Shown: piece after piece, positions 1 to 6,174 of the stretch | How the letters are laid out: the number at the start of each line of letters is the position of its first letter | Position numbering within the stretch: the stretch's first letter is position 1 | From: Sphingomonadaceae bacterium | Lineage (GTDB): Bacteria; Pseudomonadota; Alphaproteobacteria; Sphingomonadales; Sphingomonadaceae | Reading direction: 5' to 3' | Assembly: GCA_023384025.1 (NCBI GenBank) | Contig: JAHDXX010000032.1 | Span: 12,115 to 19,073 of the forward strand | Length of the DNA stretch: 6,959 bases | The notes under the pieces: model-generated | What the model was told of the DNA's origin: nothing | The model's database searches: none | The model's input: only the letters and a program-made list of their open reading frames with translations | Program-made: the position numbers and the translations under genes

Positions 1-423
1 GATCGCTGTGCGTTCCCCAGGGGCCGCACAGACGCTTTCGTCGATCGCGTCGCTTGACGAGGCTGCCTGCGCCACCGCCCCGGCCTGCGCCGGGCTCAGC
101 AGGAAAGTCGGGTGTGCGGTGAACACGGCATGGAGCTGCGGCTGCTCCCAGCGGGCCTGGAACGCTTCGAACCCGTCACTGTCGTCATGGCTTAGCCCGT
201 CGGCATGGCCCACCAGGCTGCGGAGCCGCGTGGCCCGGCTCTTCAGCCCGTCACACTCCAGCTCGCTGATGAGCGACGCCAGCTGCCCGAGATCGAGCGC
301 ACCGCTTTCCAGTTCGCGCGACAGGTCGAGCGAGAGCTGGAACACCGGGTTAAACAATGGCGTTTCGCGCGTGCGCCGGTGCAGTTCGCCCAGGCGGTCG
401 GTCAGTTCGGCAACGGTCTTCAT
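1..423 (-). CDS. Probable phosphoenolpyruvate carboxylase family protein, N-terminal part (runs off left edge)
   Basis: This is an open frame of 141 codons from an ATG at 423 to the window edge, with no stop. The N-terminus (MKTVAELTDRLGELHRRTRE) is followed by a predicted helical segment. At residues 101-107 there is FTAHPTF, which resembles the TAHPTE signature around the N-terminal active-site histidine of phosphoenolpyruvate carboxylase (His138 in E. coli); here it would be His104. PEPC adds bicarbonate to PEP to give oxaloacetate and refills the TCA cycle in the cytosol. The final Glu of the motif is Phe, and the histidine lies about 34 residues earlier than in E. coli, so this would be a divergent branch. 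The ATG overlaps the glk stop as ATGA, and a GGGA lies 7 bases upstream inside glk, indicating translational coupling. The family call rests on one motif plus metabolic context; the C-terminal catalytic part is outside the window. Confidence 0.55.
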   Translation of the reverse strand, partial: MKTVAELTDRLGELHRRTRETPLFNPVFQLSLDLSRELESGALDLGQLASLISELECDGLKSRATRLRSLVGHADGLSHDDSDGFEAFQARWEQPQLHAVFTAHPTFLLSPAQAGAVAQAASSSDAIDESVCAAPGERTAI

Positions 424-1397
424 GCGGCGTTCCCGTGTTCGCTGGCGAAGGCCGCGGCAGCGCCGAACAGGCCGGGCTGGGGATGGACAATCAGCTTGAC
501 CGGGATCGAGGCCATCAGGCTTTCGAACCGGCCCTTGGCCCGGAACCGCTGGGCGAAGCCCGAGGCGAGCAGCGTGTCGCGGATGCGGTAACCCAGCCCG
601 CCCGCGATTACCACGCCGCCAAACCCGCCCTGGGCGAGGGCAATATCCCCCGCGACCGAGCCGAGCGAGAGGCAGAACCGGTCGACTGCGGCAGCGGCGA
701 GGCTGTCTTCCCCGCTGGTGCCCTTGCTCCAGATATCGATCGCTTCGGGTTCGGCCACGGCGCGGCCCTCCATCGCGGCAAGCGCGAGGTAGATGTCGAC
801 GATGCCCGGGCCGGCCACTACCCGCTCCACCGAAACGCGGTTGTGGCGCTTGCGCAAGCGCGCGAGGATCGCGTCCTCGATGCTGTCGAGCGGGGCGAAG
901 TCGATATGCCCGCCTTCGGTCGCTTGCACCCGGTACTGGCTACCGGAGCGCCACAGGTGCGCGACGCCGAGCCCGGTGCCAGGGCCGATAACGCTGATCG
1001 TGCCTTCACGGGCAAGCGGGGCGTCGGGGCCGGTCAGATCGAGAAACTGGCTTTCGTCCGCGCGGGCGACAGCGTGGGCGACCGCGGCGAAATCGTTGAC
1101 CAGCGTGAACCGGTCGACCCCGAGCTTTTCCTGCACCAGCGCCGGGCGGATAATCCACGGGTTGTTGGTGAAACGGATCACTTCGCCGCCGACCGGGCCG
1201 GCAATCGCCATCGACACTGCGCGGGGCAGGGTGCCACCCATGCGGGCGCAAAAATCTTCCCACGCGGTCTGGAAACTGGCGTGGTCGACGGTGTGGAGCG
1301 TCTCCGGCTCGCCCAGCGAGATCGTGCCATCGGCATTGACGCTGGCCAGTGCAAAGCGGGCGTGCGTGCCGCCGATATCGACCGTGACCAGATCCAT
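420..1397 (-). CDS. glk: Glucokinase (E. coli Glk type)
   Basis: Cytosolic ATP-dependent phosphorylation of glucose to glucose-6-phosphate, feeding the Entner-Doudoroff or pentose phosphate route. The 325-residue product is close to the 321 of E. coli Glk. Visible motifs are the N-terminal phosphate-binding DIGGTHARFAL (7-17), the substrate-side AIAGPVGGEVIRFTNNPW (64-81), LVNDFAAVAHA (99-109) with the expected catalytic base Asp102, GPGTGLGVAHL (138-148), the glucose-contacting EGGHIDFAP (161-169), AGPGIVDIY (195-203), GGVVIAGGLG (260-269) and a C-terminal IPVKLIVHPQPGLFGAA (298-314) like that of E. coli. The same frame is open 24 codons further up to an ATG at 1469. I chose 1397 because the protein then starts directly before the first beta strand, as in the family, and a GGGGA lies 7 bases upstream. 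It follows the transglutaminase-like gene by 78 bases and overlaps the PEPC-like gene by 4 bases. A possible weak promoter in the 78-base gap (TAGGTT at 1432-1437) is unproven. Confidence 0.95.
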   Translation of the reverse strand: MDLVTVDIGGTHARFALASVNADGTISLGEPETLHTVDHASFQTAWEDFCARMGGTLPRAVSMAIAGPVGGEVIRFTNNPWIIRPALVQEKLGVDRFTLVNDFAAVAHAVARADESQFLDLTGPDAPLAREGTISVIGPGTGLGVAHLWRSGSQYRVQATEGGHIDFAPLDSIEDAILARLRKRHNRVSVERVVAGPGIVDIYLALAAMEGRAVAEPEAIDIWSKGTSGEDSLAAAAVDRFCLSLGSVAGDIALAQGGFGGVVIAGGLGYRIRDTLLASGFAQRFRAKGRFESLMASIPVKLIVHPQPGLFGAAAAFASEHGNAA

Positions 1398-1404
1398 CCT
1401 GTAT

Positions 1405-1409
1405 TCCCC
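1405..1409 (-). promoter_or_regulatory. Ribosome binding site that sets the glk start
   Basis: On the minus strand GGGGA lies 7 bases before the ATG at 1397. It supports the shorter glucokinase start over the upstream in-frame ATG at 1469, which would add 24 residues before the conserved first strand that family members lack. Confidence 0.6.
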
Positions 1410-1444
1410 GCTGCCAGCCAACAGAAGGAAGAACCTAGCACTGT

Positions 1445-1464
1445 GCGCGGGCAATGCCACGCGC
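1445..1464 (-). other. Intergenic hairpin between transglutaminase-like gene and glk
   Basis: This inverted repeat starts 11 bases after the stop of the transglutaminase-like gene. Outer arms GCGCG/CGCGC and inner arms GGC/GCC with a 3-base loop give 8 base pairs with a single bulged base. On the minus strand no U-run follows directly, only a looser pyrimidine stretch about 10-25 bases on. It could slow or partly stop transcription, or protect an RNA end. It is not a textbook intrinsic terminator. Confidence 0.35.
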
Positions 1465-1475
1465 CGCATACATAT

Positions 1476-2273
1476 TCAGGCAGGCCCGGCGGAAACCATC
1501 GCTCCGTGGAACGCGCTGGTGCCGAATGAGGTGAGGAAGCTGACGTCGGCCGCGTCGCGCCCGACGCCGATCTTTACCGTCTGCGCCGGGTCCGCCATCC
1601 CGGTCGCGTCGACAAGATACCATGCTCCCCCACCCGCAACCGTCGGATCGGCAAGGAACACCTCGGCCACGGCGTGGAAATCGGGCGGGGTCACGCCCGG
1701 GGCATAGCAAGCGACATAGCGCGCCGGGATCGCCGATGCGCGCGCAAGCGTGACCAGCAGGTGGGCAAAGTCCCGGCATACCCCGCGTCGCTCGACGAAA
1801 GTATCGCGGGCGTCGGTGGCGGCATGGCTGCTTCCAGAGGCATAAGTCAGGTGTTCTGCTATCCACGCGCGGATCGCCTCGATCCTTGCTCCGCCGCTGG
1901 TGTCGCCGAATTCTGCCGCGACGAACGGCTGGAAATTGTCGGCCGGGCAATAGCGGGAGTCGAGCAGGTAGTGGACCGTCTCCCCGGGCAAGTCGTGCGG
2001 GGCAAGGCTGTGCAGCGTGGCGATGTCCGGGGTCAGCCGCTGGACCTCGACATCGGCGCGATAATCGACCTCGAACCGGCCATCGACGTCGAGCCAGATT
2101 CGTTCGCCTATGCCGTCCTCGGCCGAGACCTGCGCCATGTGCCGCGCTTCGCTCATCCGGCAATCGGACGAAACAATGCGCTGTTCGGGCAGCGCGGCAG
2201 CCTCGAATTGCAGCAGGACATCGGTCGGCACTTCAGTCGTGAAGGCGAAACGGGCGGAAATGGCGACGAGCAT
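1476..2273 (-). CDS. Transglutaminase-like (cysteine peptidase fold) family protein
   Basis: A 265-residue protein with a beta-rich N-terminal half (about 1-115, with FEVDYRADVEVQRL at 67-80) and a C-terminal transglutaminase-like core. The predicted Cys-His-Asp triad is clear: RRGVCRDFAHL (162-172) with Cys166, PDFHAVAEVFL (197-207) with His200, and WYLVDATG (218-225) with Asp222. Members of this bacterial superfamily act as peptidases, amidases or crosslinking enzymes; the substrate cannot be read from the sequence. There is no signal peptide or membrane segment, so it is probably cytosolic. The ATG at 2273 has AGGT 4 bases upstream. It lies 52 bases downstream of rimO and 78 bases upstream of glk on the same strand, so it is probably cotranscribed with rimO, but neither neighbour tells its role. 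The superfamily is nearly certain; the exact function is unknown. Confidence 0.88.
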   Translation of the reverse strand: MLVAISARFAFTTEVPTDVLLQFEAAALPEQRIVSSDCRMSEARHMAQVSAEDGIGERIWLDVDGRFEVDYRADVEVQRLTPDIATLHSLAPHDLPGETVHYLLDSRYCPADNFQPFVAAEFGDTSGGARIEAIRAWIAEHLTYASGSSHAATDARDTFVERRGVCRDFAHLLVTLARASAIPARYVACYAPGVTPPDFHAVAEVFLADPTVAGGGAWYLVDATGMADPAQTVKIGVGRDAADVSFLTSFGTSAFHGAMVSAGPA

Positions 2274-2290
2274 GGTGACCTAACTGGCAA

Positions 2291-2313
2291 CTGGCGCGCC
2301 GGTTTCCCGCCAG
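2291..2313 (-). other. Hairpin in the rimO to transglutaminase-like gap
   Basis: The arms CTGGCG (2291-2296) and CGCCAG (2308-2313) are perfect inverted repeats. Inside, GG/CC around a 3-base loop can extend the stem to 8 pairs with a 4-base bulge. It sits in the 52-base gap 12 bases after the rimO stop. There is no U-tract, so readthrough is likely; it could mark RNA processing or weak attenuation. Next to it is a perfect tandem 7-mer AACTGGC (2282-2295), partly overlapping one arm. Confidence 0.3.
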
Positions 2314-2325
2314 GGGAACGCGTGC

Positions 2326-3756
2326 CTATTGTGCAGAATCGATCACGCCATACAGGTCGTGTGCGTCGGCGTCCTCGATCACGACCGTGGCTAGGTCGCC
2401 CGGCCGGAGCGAGGCGGGCACGTTGCGCAGGTAGACGGCACCGTCGATTTCCGGGGCGTCGGCCTGGCTGCGACCGGTTGCGCCGACATCGCCGTCTTCG
2501 TCCGGCTCGCCGACTTCGTCGATGATCACCGGGATAACCTTGCCGACCTTGGCTGCGAGTTTGGCCGCGCTGATCCGCTCGGTCACTTCCATGATCCGGG
2601 CGTAGCGCTCTTCCTTGACCGCTTCGGGCACCGGGTCGGGCAAGATATTGGCCTGTGCGCCTTCAACCGGCTCGAACCGGAACGCGCCGACCCGGTCGAG
2701 CTGGGCTTCTTCGAGCCAGTCAAGCAGGTAGCGGAAATCGTCTTCGGTCTCGCCGGGGAAGCCGACGACGAAGCTGGAGCGGATCGCAATCTCGGGGCAG
2801 ATTTCGCGCCACGATTTCAGGCGCTCGAGCACCTTCGCTTCGTTCGCCGGGCGCTTCATCGCCTTCAGCACTTTCGGGCTGGCATGCTGAAACGGGATGT
2901 CGAGATAGGGCGTCAGCAGCCCCTCGGCCATCAGCGGGATCACCGCGTCGACATGGGGGTAGGGGTAGACATAGTGCAGCCGCACCCACGGCTGCTCGCC
3001 GTCGGGGGTGCGCAGCTGGCTCAGTTCGCGGGCCAGATCGGTCATGTGCGCACGGACTGCGCGGCCCTTCCACTCGCGTTCCTCGTGCCGGATATCGACC
3101 CCGTAGGCCGAAGTGTCCTGGCTGATCACCAGCAGTTCCCTCGTGCCCGCCGCGACCAGCTTCTCCGCTTCGCGCAAGACTGCGTCGACCCGGCGGCTGG
3201 CAAGTTTTCCGCGCAGCTGCGGGATGATGCAGAAGGCGCAGGAGTGGTTGCAGCCCTCGGAAATCTTCAGGTAGCTGTAGTGCCGCGGGGTAAGCTTGAC
3301 ATAATTGTCTGGGCTATCGCTTCGCTGCTTGAGCCCTGCAGGCTGCGGGATCAGGTCGACGAAGGGGCCTTGCGAGGGCGGGGCATGGGTGTGGACCGCT
3401 TCGACCACCTGCTCGTACTGATGCGCGCCGGTGATGGCGAGCACCTGCGGATGGGCGGCGCGGATCGCGTCGGCTTCCTCGCCCATGCACCCGGTCACGA
3501 TCACGCGCCCGTTTTCGACAATGGCCTCGCCGATCGCGGCGAGGCTTTCCTCCTTGGCGGAATCGAGGAACCCGCAGGTGTTGACCAGCACTACGTCAGC
3601 CCCGGCATAGTCGGGGCTCATGGCATAGCCGTCAGCGCGCAGCCGGGTGAGGATACGTTCGGAATCGACCAGCGCCTTGGGGCAGCCGAGGGAAACCATC
3701 CCGACCTTCTTCTGGTCAGGAATGACAGTGTTGATCGAGGTGGTGGGGGCAGTCAT
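2326..3756 (-). CDS. rimO: Ribosomal protein S12 methylthiotransferase RimO
   Basis: A radical S-adenosylmethionine enzyme that adds a methylthio group to a conserved aspartate (Asp89 in E. coli numbering) of ribosomal protein S12. The 476 residues follow the family order. An N-terminal UPF0004 domain carries the three auxiliary Fe-S cysteines: Cys25 in SLGCPKALVDSER, Cys61 in NTCGFLDSAKEE and Cys90 in TGCMGE. The radical SAM core has CNHSCAFC (169-176; Cys169, Cys173, Cys176) and FVVGFPGETEDDF (329-341). A C-terminal TRAM-like domain (about 400-476) ends in DLATVVIEDADAHDLYGVI. SLGCPK and IIPQLRGKLASR favour RimO over the tRNA enzyme MiaB. It is somewhat longer than E. coli RimO (441 residues), with a short N-terminal extension. 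The ATG at 3756 has AGGGG 10 bases upstream. It heads the minus-strand left block and is divergent from the unknown plus-strand gene 49 bases away. Confidence 0.96.
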   Translation of the reverse strand: MTAPTTSINTVIPDQKKVGMVSLGCPKALVDSERILTRLRADGYAMSPDYAGADVVLVNTCGFLDSAKEESLAAIGEAIVENGRVIVTGCMGEEADAIRAAHPQVLAITGAHQYEQVVEAVHTHAPPSQGPFVDLIPQPAGLKQRSDSPDNYVKLTPRHYSYLKISEGCNHSCAFCIIPQLRGKLASRRVDAVLREAEKLVAAGTRELLVISQDTSAYGVDIRHEEREWKGRAVRAHMTDLARELSQLRTPDGEQPWVRLHYVYPYPHVDAVIPLMAEGLLTPYLDIPFQHASPKVLKAMKRPANEAKVLERLKSWREICPEIAIRSSFVVGFPGETEDDFRYLLDWLEEAQLDRVGAFRFEPVEGAQANILPDPVPEAVKEERYARIMEVTERISAAKLAAKVGKVIPVIIDEVGEPDEDGDVGATGRSQADAPEIDGAVYLRNVPASLRPGDLATVVIEDADAHDLYGVIDSAQ

Positions 3757-3805
3757 CGTGGCGCGGCCCCTACACTGCGGCGGGCGTTTGCGCTACTGAC
3801 TTACG

Positions 3806-4306
3806 ATGCGCATCACGATGACCAAGGGTGCAAGAGCCGATCACATCGCTATCGTGCGTGACGACGGGACGCGGGCCGCGTTCGACTTTCCCAAGAAGGG
3901 GCCGGTCCCGCACGACGCCTTTCACTATTTTGTCGAGCGGGAACTTCATATGATGCGCGGCTTCTGGGGCCTGGTGGCAGCCGGGATGGACCCGGCGGCG
4001 GTCGGCGCGATGGCGGCAGCAGCCGGCCATGCCAGCGCCAAACGTGCCAGCGTGCCCGGTGACGAGATCGTCGAGCTGCTCCAGGCCGAACGACTGGTCG
4101 AATGCTTCGAAGCGGAAAGCTGGTTAGGCGATGCAGACGATGCCGGGATCATGGCCATGGCCGAAGCCGGCTGGCGGGCGTCCCATGTTCCGGCACCTGA
4201 TGGTGTGCCGCAGAAGCTGGGCGCGATCCGGGGCGGCGTTTCCGCGTTCTCGGACGACTGGCACAACACGCCTGCTGGAGGCACGCTGTCGCTCGAATGG
4301 AAGTGA
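3806..4306 (+). CDS. Conserved-looking protein of unknown function, 166 residues
   Basis: I cannot assign a function. The protein is soluble, with no signal peptide or membrane helix. A short beta-type start (DHIAIVRDDGTRAAFDFP, 12-29) leads into PVPHDAFHYFVERELHMM (33-50) and a GFWGLVAAGMDP segment (52-63). Then come an Ala-rich helix (64-80), a helix IVELLQAERLVECFEAESW (88-106), and a C-terminal part with conserved-looking Trp and Gly. It resembles uncharacterised proteins I recall from alphaproteobacteria, especially the PHDAxHxFVE and QAERLVECFEA stretches; this is memory, not a search. Composition matches the neighbours, so there is no sign of recent transfer. Neither the ATG at 3806 nor the one at 3818 has a ribosome binding site. 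The first is kept because remembered relatives begin MRIxMTKG; a leaderless transcript is possible. It is the only plus-strand gene here. Confidence 0.8.
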   Translation: MRITMTKGARADHIAIVRDDGTRAAFDFPKKGPVPHDAFHYFVERELHMMRGFWGLVAAGMDPAAVGAMAAAAGHASAKRASVPGDEIVELLQAERLVECFEAESWLGDADDAGIMAMAEAGWRASHVPAPDGVPQKLGAIRGGVSAFSDDWHNTPAGGTLSLEWK

Positions 4307-4321
4307 CTTGAACCGCGCCGG

Positions 4322-5416
4322 TCAGGCGTGGCCGGGACCATCGCCGTTGGTGGCGCCATTCTCGGTCGGGACGATCTCGACCACGACGTCACCCGGCTGG
4401 AGTGACTTGCAGCCTTCTTCCCAGTATCCGATCGCCTCGCCATCGCGGTAAATCCTGAGCCCGCGCCCGCCGGAAACGAGCTCCGAAATCGGCTTGCCGA
4501 TCTCCGCCGAAGTCACCTTGCGCTCGACCAGCTGCACCCGCCCGCTGACCGAGGCGAGGTCGGCGAGGTAGTCGGCGATATGCGCGCCTTCCGCGCTTCC
4601 GGCCAGCAACAGGCCGGTGAAGCGGACCGGATTGATCACATTGTTGGCGCCCGCCTGCCGCGCCAGCAGTTCGTTGTCCGACGCGCGCACGACCACGCTG
4701 ATCGGCACATCGGGGGCAAGGTGTCGTACAGTCAGCACGATCAGGATCGAGGTGTCGTCACGCCCGGCGGACACCAGCACGGTTTTCGCTTCGCGGATGC
4801 GGACCGCCTCCAGCGTGTCGTCGCGGGTGGCATCGGCCACCATGACGTTGCAGCCCATCTTCTGGGCGCGCGCAATGCGGTCTTCGCCCGGATCGATCAC
4901 CACGATGCTGCGCGGATCGGTGCCCCGTTCGATCAGTTCGGCGACCGATTCCGAGCCGGAAATGCCGTAGCCGAGCACCACGATATGGTCCGACAGCTGT
5001 TTCTGGATGCGTGCCATGCGCCATTTCTCCCAGCTGCGCTTGATAACGAAATTGGAGGCCGTGCCGACAAAGATGAAGAGCACCGCGATCCGCACCGGGG
5101 TGACGATCACGGCTTCGATCAGGCGCGACCGGTCGCTGATCGGAGCGATGTCGCCGAAGCCCGTCGTGGTGACGGAGATCATGGTGAAATAGACCACGTC
5201 GAGAAAGCTGACCTCGCCGTCGTAATGATCGACCAGCCCTGCGCGGTCGTACCAGTGGATCAGCACCACCATGGCCAGCAGCAGGAAGGCAAGGCCGAGC
5301 CGGATTGCGACATCGCCCCATACCGGCACGCGCACCGCACGGGTCAGCGGCTTGCGGTCGATCGCCTGCAACCGGCGTCTGCCGCCGAGGCCAAGCCTGT
5401 CGCCGAATCTGCTCAC
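4322..5416 (-). CDS. Two-transmembrane potassium channel-like protein with RCK/TrkA-N domain
   Basis: Inner-membrane ion channel subunit, probably for K+, gated by a cytoplasmic nucleotide- or ion-binding domain. In the 364 residues: a basic cytoplasmic start (1-33), TM1 (about 34-54), a pore helix (71-82), a selectivity filter TTGFGD (84-89), TM2 (about 100-123), then an RCK/TrkA-N Rossmann domain opening HIVVLGYGISGSES (144-157; GxGxxG at 149-154) with Asp175 ending the second strand. A TrkA-C-like domain follows (about 290-350), with a hydrophilic tail. The layout is that of MthK and Kch-type RCK channels; the single pore means it works as a tetramer. The filter differs from canonical TVGYGD at two places. 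The start is GTG at 5416, overlapping the M23 gene stop as GTGA, with GGAAG 5 bases upstream; no later start keeps TM1. The exact ion and ligand are not visible. Confidence 0.92.
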   Translation of the reverse strand: MSRFGDRLGLGGRRRLQAIDRKPLTRAVRVPVWGDVAIRLGLAFLLLAMVVLIHWYDRAGLVDHYDGEVSFLDVVYFTMISVTTTGFGDIAPISDRSRLIEAVIVTPVRIAVLFIFVGTASNFVIKRSWEKWRMARIQKQLSDHIVVLGYGISGSESVAELIERGTDPRSIVVIDPGEDRIARAQKMGCNVMVADATRDDTLEAVRIREAKTVLVSAGRDDTSILIVLTVRHLAPDVPISVVVRASDNELLARQAGANNVINPVRFTGLLLAGSAEGAHIADYLADLASVSGRVQLVERKVTSAEIGKPISELVSGGRGLRIYRDGEAIGYWEEGCKSLQPGDVVVEIVPTENGATNGDGPGHA

Positions 5417-6174
5417 CGGGTCTTCCGCTTGGGCAGCCGTTCGACCGGGTTCATTTCCTTGTCGTCCTTGAGGATCTCGAAGTGCAGTTCAGGCGCCACG
5501 GCGATGCCGATCCGCTCGCCGGTCTTGACCACGTCGCCTTTCTTGACGGTCACCCGGGCCAGGTGGCCATAGGCGGTCAGCCACCCGTGGCCATGGTCGA
5601 GCACGACCAGCCGCCCGAACCGCGGGTGCTTCTCGTCCACGCGGATCACCGTGCCGCTGGACGATGCGCGGACCATGTCGCCGGGCTTGACCGCGAAATC
5701 GATCCCGTCATGCCCGCCGCCGTCGGGGCGCTTGGCAAAGCCCAGGATCACCTTGCCGTCGTGCGGCCAGCGGAAATAGGGCGTCTCGCGCGGCTTGGGC
5801 GCAGGCGGTGCGGACTTAAGCACGGCGGGGATGATCAGGCGTTGCCCGGGGCGGACGGTGTAAGGCGGCTCCAGCCCGTTGGCGATGGCGATCTGTTCGA
5901 ACGGCACGCCATATTCCATGCCGATGGCAAAGCCGGTCTCGCCTGCCTTGACCACATGGCTCCGCTGGCGCGGGATGACCAGCTTCTGGCCCTTCTGCAC
6001 CGAATAGGGTTCGGCGAGGCCATTGGCGGCCGCGATCACTGCTGCGGGCACCCCGGCGCGGTTGGCGATCCCGCCCAGTGTCTCGCCTTCTTCGACCACG
6101 TGCTCGGTCTCGGTCGCCGGGTTGGTGCTGGCGAGGAGCAGGGGGGCAAGGAGTGCGAGGGCGAGCCGTTTCAT
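5413..6174 (-). CDS. Secreted LysM-LysM-M23 (LytM) protein, NlpD/DipM-like
   Basis: Envelope protein acting on, or regulating hydrolysis of, peptidoglycan. The 253 residues contain a signal peptide (MKRLALALLAPLLLASTNPA, 1-20; no lipobox cysteine, so it looks periplasmic and not a lipoprotein). LysM 1 (24-67) and LysM 2 (73-116) both run HVVxxGET to xGQxLxIP and bind glycan. A Pro-rich linker (118-131) precedes an M23 domain (about 133-246). Zinc ligands are present: His155 and Asp159 in HDGID, and His231 in PELHFEI; His203 in AYGHL matches the second catalytic His. The first His of the usual HxH is Glu229, so hydrolysis may be lost and the protein may act as an amidase activator like NlpD or DipM. 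The ATG overlaps the surE stop as ATGA and has AAGG-type Shine-Dalgarno bases 8 upstream. The position after surE matches nlpD in many proteobacteria. Confidence 0.93.
   Translation of the reverse strand: MKRLALALLAPLLLASTNPATETEHVVEEGETLGGIANRAGVPAAVIAAANGLAEPYSVQKGQKLVIPRQRSHVVKAGETGFAIGMEYGVPFEQIAIANGLEPPYTVRPGQRLIIPAVLKSAPPAPKPRETPYFRWPHDGKVILGFAKRPDGGGHDGIDFAVKPGDMVRASSSGTVIRVDEKHPRFGRLVVLDHGHGWLTAYGHLARVTVKKGDVVKTGERIGIAVAPELHFEILKDDKEMNPVERLPKRKTR

Noticed and set aside
1432..1459. Possible glk promoter (TGGCAT, 16 bases, TAGGTT on the minus strand)
   Set aside because: Only weak matches to consensus, and the -35 part lies inside the hairpin. Too uncertain to annotate as a feature.
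1398..1469. N-terminal extension of glucokinase from an ATG at 1469
   Set aside because: The 24 extra residues precede the conserved first strand, are not family-like and would overlap the intergenic hairpin; a good ribosome binding site supports 1397.
357..1529. Plus-strand open frame of 390 codons over the glk region
   Set aside because: It lies opposite glucokinase, whose motifs are unmistakable. The product is low-complexity and Arg/Gly/Ala-rich with no recognisable domain, as expected from an antisense frame in GC-rich DNA.
2884..3861. Plus-strand open frame of 325 codons opposite rimO
   Set aside because: It is a shadow of rimO codon bias. It also runs through the rimO start and overlaps the plus-strand unknown gene in another frame.
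4307..4330. Possible bidirectional terminator between the convergent genes
   Set aside because: The only inverted repeat is CCGG/CCGG with a long loop, and there is no T-run on either strand.
4580..5572. Plus-strand open frame of 330 codons, rich in His and Asp
   Set aside because: It is antisense to the channel and M23 genes. The His/Asp richness comes from reversed GTC/ATC/GTG codons, not from a metal-binding protein.
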